From assembly GCA_025349905.2 (NCBI GenBank), contig MU624977.1, positions 1-15,384 of the forward strand: a stretch of 15,384 nt of DNA, in the 5' to 3' direction. The position numbers and the translations under genes are program-made. The notes beneath the pieces are model-generated. The model was given only the letters and a program-made list of their open reading frames with translations, did not search any database and had not been told where the DNA came from. Numbering within the stretch: position 1 is the first letter of the stretch; each line of letters opens with the position of its first letter. Positions 8,188 to 15,384 of the stretch are shown in pieces. The stretch is from Blastocladiella britannica. Taxonomy: Eukaryota > Blastocladiomycota > Blastocladiomycetes > Blastocladiales > Blastocladiaceae.

Positions 8188-8889
8188 TTACTGCTTCTTC
8201 TGGGTGGTCTCTTCGGGCGTGGGCTCAATCACGCCCTCTTTGACCAGCAGCTCCTCGAGCTCGCCCTTCTTGAACATGTCGATCATGATGTCGGTGCCGC
8301 CCACAAACTGGCCCTTGACGTACAGTTGCGGGATGGTGGGCCAGTCACTTTTTTTATATTGGTAAGTATATGTAGCCAATGGTAATGAGGAAAACAAAGT
8401 ACCTGAACTCCTTGATGCCTTCGCGAATGTCCGCGTCCTCGAGGACATTGACGGTGGCGAACGAGTTGACGCCTTTTGCAATTATGTTGCAGTAAATACA
8501 CACCCGCAATCAATTATACAAGATGAGAATATACCCTGGTACTCGAGCACCTGCACGGCGGCGCGACTGAAGCCGCACTGCAATTCAAGATGTGAATCGA
8601 ACAGCAACAACAAGAAAACGCGGCCAAAATAAATAATGCAGTACCATAGGCTGCTCCTGCGTGCCCTTCATAAACAGGCAGACGTCCTTGCTTGCGATGG
8701 CCTACATGTATTGTGTGAGCAATGGCAGTATAGAAAAATAAAATAAAGAGAGCATACCGACTCGATGCGCGTCTTGGTGTCGTCCGAGAGACTCCGGCGC
8801 AGCTGGTGCAGCAAGGACAACGATGCGGCGCGTGCGAGGGTCGGACGCGACGCGTGCACAGAGGCGATGCGGGTGGCAATAGCGAGCAT
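8188..8889 (-). CDS. GRX5: Mitochondrial monothiol glutaredoxin GRX5
   Basis: Five exons on the minus strand: 8889-8758, 8701-8645, 8577-8535, 8472-8403, 8347-8188; introns 56, 67, 62 and 55 nt (donors gtatgc, gtactg, gtatat, gtactt). The CDS is 462 nt, 153 aa, close to the usual length. The first 35 or so residues are Arg/Ala/Ser/Leu-rich without acids, a mitochondrial presequence. Then come [17 protein letters not shown] with the monothiol CGFS site at 64-67, [20 protein letters not shown], and [13 protein letters not shown] (the glutathione-binding TIPQ and VGG elements). Grx5 carries a glutathione-bound Fe2S2 cluster and passes it from the mitochondrial scaffold to downstream targets. Intron 2 falls exactly before the active-site Cys codon. 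It is convergent with CENP-X (12 nt between stops) and divergent from the next gene (59 nt). Confidence 0.97.
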
Positions 8890-8948
8890 CTTTGTAATCG
8901 TTTTTTGGGTACTCTTCACGAAAAGCGTTGTAAAAAAAAAAAAAAAAA
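8890..8948. promoter_or_regulatory. 59-nt divergent gap with A18 tract
   Basis: This is the only space between the GRX5 start (minus) and the next gene's ATG (plus), so it must hold both core promoters. An uninterrupted run of 18 A (8932-8949) ends in the A of the plus-strand ATG; a T-run (8901-8906) lies nearby. Poly(dA:dT) tracts exclude nucleosomes in fungi, which fits a shared promoter (inference). Confidence 0.5.
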
Positions 8949-9668
8949 ATGGAAACACAAGGCTTCCCTCATGCAGCCGAGCTAGAGCGTCTCGTGTCCA
9001 ACCAAGACCCGGTCAGTGCCGCGCAAGCCGCGTTGGTCGATCTGGCCGAGCGGTTTGCGGTTGCCACTGCTGCCGCTGCGACCACTGCTTCTGCTACTTC
9101 ATTGGTAGAAGATCATGCCGCGGCCATTGCCACTGCCACCCGCGCCGCCGTGGCCCTCACTGACGAGTTGTTACTTCCAGTGCGGCGTTATCTTTCTTCT
9201 TTCGTTGGTTCTTTTCCCGAAGCACTGCTGACCAGACTGACATAGGAATCAGCAGCAAGCCCTTCTTACGAGCGCGTCCGTGCCGCCGCCGCCGACGCAC
9301 ACGCGCACCTGACGGCCACCATGGAGTCCACTGGTAGTTGACCTTCTCTTTTTTTTCTTCATTGCTTTCCATTACTTACCGTGGAATTGAGAGCAGCAAC
9401 ACTGCTGGCATCGGTCCGAACCGCACGCACCCAGATCTTGACTCTGGAACTGGAGCGCAAGCGAGCACGCGCCGCCCGTGATTTGACTCGCGCCTCTACT
9501 TCTGGGGCCGCACCATCACTTTTATCACCCGACACTACCGCCACTGATGCACCCCACGCGTCGTCATCCTTACTGGTCCCATTCGAGTCCATGTGGGAAT
9601 CGCCCGAGGCCCGTACTACGCTGGGCATGGCCTTGGCGTCGCCTCCGACCCTGACTACTACTTTATGA
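8949..9668 (+). CDS. Unknown small helical protein
   Basis: Three exons proposed: 8949-9179, 9246-9333, 9394-9668; 594 nt, 197 aa. Introns: 66 nt (gtgcgg..catag) and 60 nt (gtagtt..gagag). The frame stays open and uniform in character across both joins, which supports the model; the first junction has an alternative (C|gttatc with acceptor atcag or cagcag). The protein is Ala-rich and looks mainly helical: HAAELERLVSNQDPVSAAQA, DHAAAIATATRAAVALTDEL, SYERVRAAAADAHAHLTATM, and LASVRTARTQILTLELERKR as a likely coiled coil, followed by a Ser/Thr/Pro tail. No membrane segment, signal peptide or catalytic motif is visible. I do not recognise the family; helical subunits of small complexes often look like this. 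Its stop is 14 nt from the stop of the convergent neighbour. Confidence 0.72.
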
Positions 9669-9682
9669 AAAAAAATGCAATT

Positions 9683-11193
9683 CTATACCATCCCTGCTCC
9701 TGTCGCCGCATCCCATCTCTGCCACCATTTCTGGTCGTCGTCGTCGTCGTCGTCGTCCTTATCTGTTGTTGCGTGACGACTCTCTACTTGGTCCGCCGCT
9801 GCCGCTGCCGCCTCCGCAACCGCCACTGCCGCCGCGGCCGAGATCACATGCCGCCGTCCCGTCGTTCCCCCGTCGACATCCTCACGACCGTCGTCGTCGT
9901 CGTCATCGTCGGCAGCGTCCCAGCCGGCACTCGCGACCGCCAGCACCGCCACACGCCGCTGCTGCTGCTGTTGCGTTGATGGATCACTGTTGCCGCCCCC
10001 AAAAAGCAGCGCACGGCGAACAGCCGTCACCAGCGCCGCGGGTCCGCCGGCGACCTCCCACGTCACGAGCCACGTGTCCTTGGCCGCACTGGGACGCACC
10101 CGCACTGCTACCCCTCGCTGCTGTTCAACCGACAAAGCAGAGGATTCCGGATCGGCCCACCGCTCGCCATCGGCAGCAGACGTCCAGGCCGCACTGGAGG
10201 GCGGACGCACGATTAGGGTCGCGCGCCACGGGTACCGGTATTCGATGACCCCGGCGCTGCTTCCATTCATCGTTGGAAGGGGTGCGGTCATGGGCGCTGC
10301 CCACCACGGGTGCGGAACGCGGATGTGGGCGCCGCCCGTGATCCAGCGCACCGGCGATGGCCGGAGATCATCATCCGCTTCATCCGTCGTGGGGAATGCC
10401 GTTTGTTGCACCGCGACCGATAAAGGGTACCCGGGCATTTGCTCGCCGCCGGTTGGGATTGGTTCTTCCAATGCACCGTCGATGTGCACCGTGGCGATCG
10501 CAGTCAACGTCACACGGGCGCCGGGGAGTACTTGGCGGGTTGTGTGGGCGTGGGTCGAGAGCCGAGTGTGCTGATGCTGGCCTGTGATGCCGAGACGCAG
10601 CGAAAGATTGGACATGGACGTGCTATTGATAAAATGGTTGGTTTTCCTGTTTGAGAATATGTGAATAAAGGAGCGATACGTACTCGGCAGCACCATTGCG
10701 CACCACCGCCGCGACGGTCACGGTCACCGAGTCGGCGGTCGCGTGGACTACCGACGCGTGGGGGCCACTGACCAGTTCCAGGTCGGCCAATGGCGATGCT
10801 TGCTCATTGTCGACTTCCATTTGATCTGCCATGGAATCGGTGGTACCACCAAGGAACCATGACAAGGGAGGGACGGCGCCATCAAAGTCGGGCGGGTGGA
10901 CCACTGCCATGTCGAGACGATTCATTGGATCGAGATATTGCTCCGTGGACGTACGAGGGACTGCCGCTGCCTTGAGCGGTTGGTGGGCCAGTTGTTGCTC
11001 GAGAAGACGCGTCCGCAGGGAGTCATAGACCATGCGCTTGGCCGCGACCTTTGTTATTATGTACATGTTTTCAATGCACACTGACCATTTAACGGCGGGG
11101 TATAACGATATACACACCGACCTTTTCTTGGGCGCGTCGCACCGCCGCGGTCTGCGCGCGCTCGGTCGATTCGAGGGCTTGCGCCAAATTCAT
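9683..11193 (-). CDS. Unknown 466-aa protein: N-terminal coiled coil, beta-rich middle, Asp runs
   Basis: Three exons: 11193-11122, 11048-10684, 10646-9683; introns 73 nt (gtcggt..aaag) and only 37 nt (gtacgt..acag). 1,401 nt, 466 aa. Residues 1-50 (MNLAQALESTERAQTAAVRR, then AKRMVYDSLRTRLLEQQLA) form a likely coiled coil. The middle alternates hydrophobic strands (DSVTVTVAAVVRNG; SMSNLSLRLGI; GARVTLTAIATVHI; WRATLIVRP; GVAVRVRPS; TWLVTWEVAG), suggesting one or more beta-sandwich-like domains. The C-terminus has QQQQQ, a D7 run, an Ala-rich segment and a D8 run encoded by GTC triplet repeats. No signal peptide or membrane helix. The frame is continuous across both introns, so the gene is likely real, but I cannot name the family. 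It starts only 27 nt after the stop of the upstream same-strand gene. Confidence 0.75.
9734..9757. repeat. Triplet repeat (GTC)8 coding for Asp8
   Basis: Eight perfect GTC triplets on the plus strand (GAC on the minus strand) encode the final Asp run of the 466-aa protein. A related run at 9890-9910 (interrupted by one ATC) encodes the Asp7 run. Length variation between isolates is likely for such repeats. Confidence 0.9.
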
Positions 11194-11220
11194 ATTATAT
11201 TATACCATTCAAAGAGACCT

Positions 11221-12784
11221 CTACAACATCTGCTGCGCGTACTGCATGTTCTTGCGCTCGCGCCACTTGCGAGCGAGCTTCGGGGCCACAAACACCAGGA
11301 ACCCAGCGACCAGGCCGACGCACACGATCGACGCCAGGATGGTTCCGGCCAGCGGATGACTCGACGACGCAATCGGCACCCCACCGGTCCCGTTCTGCGA
11401 ATTGCCCGCATCCGCTCCAGGCACCACGCTCGACGCGCCCAAGTACTGCGTGACGGCCGCGTTCAGTAAACAGTCGTCGGCGTTTCCCGGCAACACTGCG
11501 AGCGGGGCCGTCAGTGGACCCGCCGGAAGTGGGTTAGGGCACTGTGCGGCGTCCAAGACAGCGCCGAACCCGTCGTCGGCGGCAATGCTGCGCATGTACC
11601 GGCGCGTGTACCCGGTGCCCTGCGCGGGCGGGTACAGCACGGACATCATGTCCTGCAGCACGTAGTTAGGCCGCAAGGCCGCAGTGGCGGCGAAATCGTC
11701 GTGGCCTAACGCGGACCGACGCGCATCTACGCCATAAACGTACTTATTGCCGATGGCCGGAACAGCCACCGCGTTCGCGTCCATGATTCCGCCCGTGGCA
11801 CCCACGGCTTTCAGCCAGTCGGCGAACCGGAACTCGGTCGCGGCCGCGGTGCGGTTGGTCACGTCCACGATCACATGGGTTCCGTTGAGCACCTTCAGGA
11901 GTTGGTCGGTGGCAACATTCACGCCGCCGCCCACGGGCGACAGCGGGACGCCGCCTGCATCGGCAATCAGCGTCGGCCAGTAAGTGCCCGAGGAGACTGT
12001 CCAGGTGTTGGCGTTCAGGCCCGGGTCCGCTTGCGCAATCACCGCCACCAGAGGTTTGGGCGAAGCGGTCTTGGCCACCTGTTGCTTGCGGCACGTGTAC
12101 GTGCGCTGGACCTTGTAGTAAAGGTCCGCGGCAGTGTCTTCCATGTTGAAAAACGACGCCAAAAAGTACAGCCATTGCGCGCGCTGTATATATTTCGCTC
12201 AAGTATTTGCAAAACAAAATACTAAATGGGATATGTCATACCTGCAACGGCGTCATGTCCGCGGTAGGCCCGCCATACGACACGGCCTTGGGGTTCCCGG
12301 GGACCGGGTTGGGAGTAAACAGCACGCCGTACTTGTCGTTCCCGACGCTGCTCGTCAGCTCCGTCATGGACCCATTGCCTTTTGCCGCCAGTCCACAGGG
12401 GATCGTCGGATCGTCGAGCGGCGCCAGAAACTTGACCTTATCCATGACCCCCAGAGTCGACAATCCATCCAGCGCCGCCAGCGAGTTGGCCACCGCCACG
12501 GTGGACACGGGGATCTTAATCACGGGGGTGCCGTCGGTGGGGGCAGTGGTATCGGGCGCATGGCACAGCTGCAAATAATACGACTCGCCGGTGGGAGCTT
12601 TCAGAAGCTTACCGGAACGCTTGTAGGTGATGGTGAACCCGGCGCCGGTGTCGGGGACCAGCTTTTTGGGGAAATAATCCTTGCTCGGGTCAAAGCCCGT
12701 CAGCGGGCAGTCGGAGGTGGTTTGTGCGGCCACAAAGGTGGTCGCTGTGGCGAGCAGCAACAGCGCGAGCAGTGTGCGGACCAT
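11221..12784 (-). CDS. Secreted, membrane-anchored periplasmic-binding-protein-like protein (TroA/FepB type)
   Basis: Two exons: 12784-12242 and 12183-11221, with a 58-nt intron (gtatga..tacag); 501 aa. The Met at 12784 starts a clear signal peptide (MVRTLLALLLLATATTFVAA, cleavage near 20/21). After it comes DCPLTGFDPSKDYFPKKL (25-42). The second exon opens with RAQWLYFLASFFN (182-194) and holds GTYWPTLIADAGG (247-259), which resembles the metal- or siderophore-binding proteins of bacterial ABC importers (TroA/FepB/BtuF class); similar eukaryotic proteins in zoosporic fungi and oomycetes are my recollection. Near the end, residues about 460-481 form one membrane helix followed by a basic tail (KLARKWRERK). 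So it is a type I surface or vacuolar protein with the binding domain outside. No importer partner lies nearby. Divergent to the GPCR-like gene; 27 nt before the next same-strand gene. The exact ligand is unknown. Confidence 0.82.
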
Positions 12785-13039
12785 TCCAGTGTAGTTATGT
12801 ATTGCTGCGAGGAGAAAAAAAAGTATATTTGGTCCGCGTGCAATATGCGACGTTGAAAGAGCTCCAAATACTCGGTACCATAATACTTTGGAAATTGAAA
12901 AAAAAGTCCCCGTCAAATTTGGAACCATTGATTTGTACACAGAAAAAATATACGACCTTCTCTCTCATATCCACCGCAATAGATCCACGGCCCACAATTA
13001 CGGTGGCGAGCGAGATCCCACACACCAGAAAATAATAAA
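12785..13039. promoter_or_regulatory. 255-nt divergent promoter region
   Basis: This separates the start of the binding-protein-like gene (minus) from the GPCR-like gene (plus) and is the largest gap in the right-hand block. It is AT-rich, with A-runs at 12814-12822 and 12897-12905, a TATA-like atatat/gtatat region near 12822-12829, and the partial palindrome aaaatatacgacc near 12944. Open frames crossing it have no protein-like character. A shared bidirectional promoter is inferred from layout. Confidence 0.4.
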
Positions 13040-15264
13040 ATGCAATCGCTTCCACCCATCACCGCCAAAGAGCTGGCGATCGCCGAGACCCTGGTGTTCC
13101 TGATCCTGTCAGCAGCAACGTCGCTGCTGTGCATTCTGTCCACGATCCTGACCTACCACCGCAAGCCCGGGCTGAATGGACCCGCCGTGTGGGATCTCCC
13201 GCCTGGCCGCACCGTCTCGGACACATTGGCCAGGATTGCTGGCGGCGCCGCTGCTAACGAGGATCCGAGCATGAACCGGTGGGCTATGGTCGATCCGGTC
13301 GCCATGGCCACTAGAGATGGTGCAGGTGGAGGTGTTGGCGAAACCATCACACGCACCTCGTCCGACATCAAACCTGCGTCGCCCACGTCTCCGCGCGGCC
13401 TCATTTCGCCCGCCATGGCACCCTTGCTCGGCGGCGACCACCACCAAAATCGACCCACCGGTTTATTCCGAGCCCACTTCCAATCCCTGTCACTGCGGCG
13501 GTGGTTCCATTTACTCCTGATCATCGAGTCCGTGATCGCATTTACCGCCGACATTGTCGCCTTACTTCTCGACTACGTCAGCGCGGACACGAACGACACG
13601 GACGACAACGCGTGCCAGCCGCACGAGCTCGCGTACATGATTCTGTACCACGTGTCCTTGGTCATGCACATTGTCCTGAGCATGGTGCGCGCGGGCGTCT
13701 TCCAGAGGCTGTTTGTGCAGCCTTGCGCGTTCCCGCTGTCTTGGAATAACAACGACGACACGGTACCTGCAGCAGCAGAAGCGGTGACTAAAGATGGTGC
13801 AGCACTGGTGCCCACAATCCAGGTCGTCCAGTCCGGGAACAGCTTTGGTCGGTTACCCGCTGGTCCAACTGCGGCGGCTGCGGCGGCCCCAATTTATTCT
13901 CCTCCAAGTGGCGCGTCTGGTCCATCCGTAACCACCTCCCCGCCCCGCTCAAAGTGGCCGCGTCTATGGGTGGTTCCCAAACGATCGCTCCCACCCGTGG
14001 AAATCCCACTCAACTCCACCCTATTCTGCCAGCAACCCAAGGTCGTTGACAACGCGCCCCTGGTTCGCCGGCTGATGGGGTTTGTTTCCGATCCACCCCT
14101 TTTCGTCTTGCACCGGTTCGGATACGTGTGCGAGGTACTGCGACGGGCGTTCATGATCTCGGCCCCTGTTCTGTGGATTGCACTCGAATCGAAAGCCATT
14201 GCGGTTGGGTGCGCGACCAATATGACCGTAGAGCAGCACGATTGGTTTTGGGGCCGCGTCTATGGTGTCTGGTTCGTGTTACTTTACTCCATGAATCAAC
14301 CTCGACCGTACTCATTACATTAAACGATAGGATCACGCAGTACTCGGTCCTCCAAATCATCACCTCGCTCCTCGTCCTGGCGTCGCTGTCGATCATTGTG
14401 CGCCAAATGCGGTACCCGAACCTGAAACGGGCGCTGTACGTCGACTCGCACCTTGCCGCCGCCAACTCGTACACGCGGTGGTCGCTGGTGCTGCTGGTGG
14501 TGATTGCGCTAATCACCCGCACACTTCCCTTACACCTGGGTACGTCGCTGCACATGTTTCTGTCGCGCGTGTACTTGGCATGGCAGTTGCTGTACTTTGG
14601 GGCACTGGCACGCATCTTGCACTTGCTGCCACATATCCAGTTCAACCCGCAACAACCGAACTTCGACGATGCGGTCGGTGATACGGCTGGGGAACAGGTA
14701 GCGGCGGCGAGCCTGAATCACAGACGCCCAAAAACGACCACGGCGGCGGCGGTGGTATCGTCGGCGGTCGCGCTTCCCGAAACCGATATGACCAGCGCAG
14801 CATCGAGATCGGGCATCGTCTTGCCCAACCCGGGATCGGTTGTTGTTCTGCCCGCGACACCACAGACCACCCGGGCTTTGACCAGCATGCAGCGAACAGC
14901 AGCAGCATCAGCACCGTCGGCGTCAGCAGCAGGGACAGAGCCGGTGGCGTATCGCCAGACAACGCCCGCGCATCGTGAGTCGCGGTCCTCGATTGCCAGC
15001 AGCAGCAACAGCCGAGTAGGAGCAATCATAACAGCTTATGGTTCAGCAGCAGCTGACCCGGGCGCCGGCGGCGTGCACCGGTCCCCAAGCGCACAGACGA
15101 CCGACCACAGTAAGTCGACGTCCACGCCCACCATGCGCAGTGGAGGGCCGCTAATTCACCGTGGACCTAGCTTACAGACCGCCGTCTCCCGGTCCAATCC
15201 GTCCGTGGACGTGTTTGAGGATATGCTGAACGATTCGGGAGTGAGAAGTCCGCCGCCGTTTTGA
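13040..15264 (+). CDS. Seven-helix, GPCR-like membrane protein
   Basis: Two exons proposed: 13040-14277 and 14331-15264 (53-nt intron, donor gttact, acceptor gatag; an alternative is donor gtgtct/gtgtta with acceptor cgcag); 723 aa. Seven hydrophobic segments: about 15-39, 155-179, 197-216, 371-392, 414-437, 462-483, 488-510. Basic loops follow helices 1, 3 and 5, while acidic or glycosylatable loops follow helices 2 and 4 (NDT and NMT sequons), so the N-terminus is predicted outside and the C-terminus inside, as in GPCRs. C192, just before helix 3, and C391, after helix 4, sit where most GPCRs have their conserved extracellular disulfide. Cytosolic loops 1 and 2 are very long (about 115 and 155 aa) and low in complexity, and a 210-aa Ser/Thr/Ala/Pro tail follows helix 7. 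No DRY or NPxxY motif is seen, so the class is not assigned. Confidence 0.8.
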
Positions 15265-15384
15265 ATTTAATGAACTTCTCTTTTGTCAACAACACGCCGT
15301 ACCATTTTTCTATTATTGTTGCTCGCCCTTGGTGCTGGAGATCCTTAGTACGTGAATAGTGACAGTGGTTTTTTTTTTTTTTTT
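15265..15384. other. 3' flank of the GPCR-like gene, ending in a T16 tract
   Basis: AT-rich sequence after the stop, presumably the 3' UTR; no clear AATAAA is present. The window ends in a run of at least 16 T (15369-15384). On the minus strand this is an A-run, similar to the A18 tract next to another start codon in this window. No gene is seen. Confidence 0.4.

Noticed and set aside
9766..10574. Plus-strand open frames rich in Pro, Arg and His
   Set aside because: They are shadows of the last exon of the 466-aa minus-strand gene, whose three-exon frame is continuous.
12134..12856. 240-codon plus-strand open frame
   Set aside because: It is antisense to exon 1 of the binding-protein-like gene, which has a signal peptide, proper splice signals and family-like motifs on the minus strand.
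12785..12940. N-terminal extension of the binding-protein-like gene (Met at 12940)
   Set aside because: It would bury the signal peptide 52 residues inside the protein; the Met at 12784 gives a standard signal peptide.
15270..15359. 29-codon plus-strand frame after the GPCR-like gene
   Set aside because: Too short, no signal peptide or homology visible, and located in the probable 3' UTR.
1..15384. CRISPR array, bacterial operon or phage-like system
   Set aside because: No regularly spaced repeats, no Shine-Dalgarno-led operons; spliced genes with kinesin, CENP-X and a chromovirus show this is eukaryotic nuclear DNA.
1..15384. tRNA or rRNA genes
   Set aside because: I looked for tRNA A/B-box arms and conserved rRNA segments and saw none, though a covariance-model scan was not possible here.

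Overview
The window looks like nuclear DNA from a small, gene-dense eukaryote. Exons are GC-rich, introns are short (37 to 73 nt in the confidently modelled genes, all GT..AG), and introns and gaps between genes are AT-rich. A degraded Ty3/gypsy chromovirus, a mitochondrial CGFS glutaredoxin, a kinesin-10 and a GPCR-like protein together suggest an early-diverging, probably zoosporic fungus. Blastocladiomycota or a chytrid-like lineage is my best guess. That placement is inference; no marker gene settles it.

Left part (1 to about 4,210) is poorly preserved. It holds the 5' end of a secreted cysteine-rich protein gene on the minus strand (running off the window edge), an F-box-like fragment on the plus strand, a fragmentary glycoprotein-like gene on the minus strand, and a decayed chromovirus on the minus strand. 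The chromovirus keeps reverse transcriptase remnants, an integrase with a C-terminal chromodomain and a probable 3' LTR. It lacks the end of RT and the RNase H region.

Right part (4,471 to 15,264) is a compact block of seven apparently intact genes: a kinesin-10 (KIF22/Kid-like, 999 aa, 4 exons, +); CENP-X/MHF2-like (119 aa, 3 exons, +); mitochondrial monothiol glutaredoxin GRX5 (153 aa, 5 exons, -); an unknown helical 197-aa protein (+); an unknown 466-aa protein with an N-terminal coiled coil and Asp runs (-); a secreted, C-terminally anchored protein with a TroA/FepB-type periplasmic-binding-protein-like domain (501 aa, -); and a seven-helix GPCR-like membrane protein (723 aa, +). Gaps are tiny: 44 nt (kinesin to CENP-X), 12 and 14 nt between convergent stops, 59 nt between divergent starts, and 27 nt between two same-strand genes. 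The only roomy gap is the 255-nt divergent region between the binding-protein-like gene and the GPCR-like gene.

Two functional themes emerge. Kinesin-10 and CENP-X both act on chromosomes in mitosis and lie head to tail. The binding-protein-like surface protein and the GPCR-like protein share a divergent promoter region, which makes them a candidate ligand-capture and receptor pair (hypothesis). Exon coordinates were worked out by hand from splice signals, reading frame and family similarity; no alignment or RNA evidence was available.
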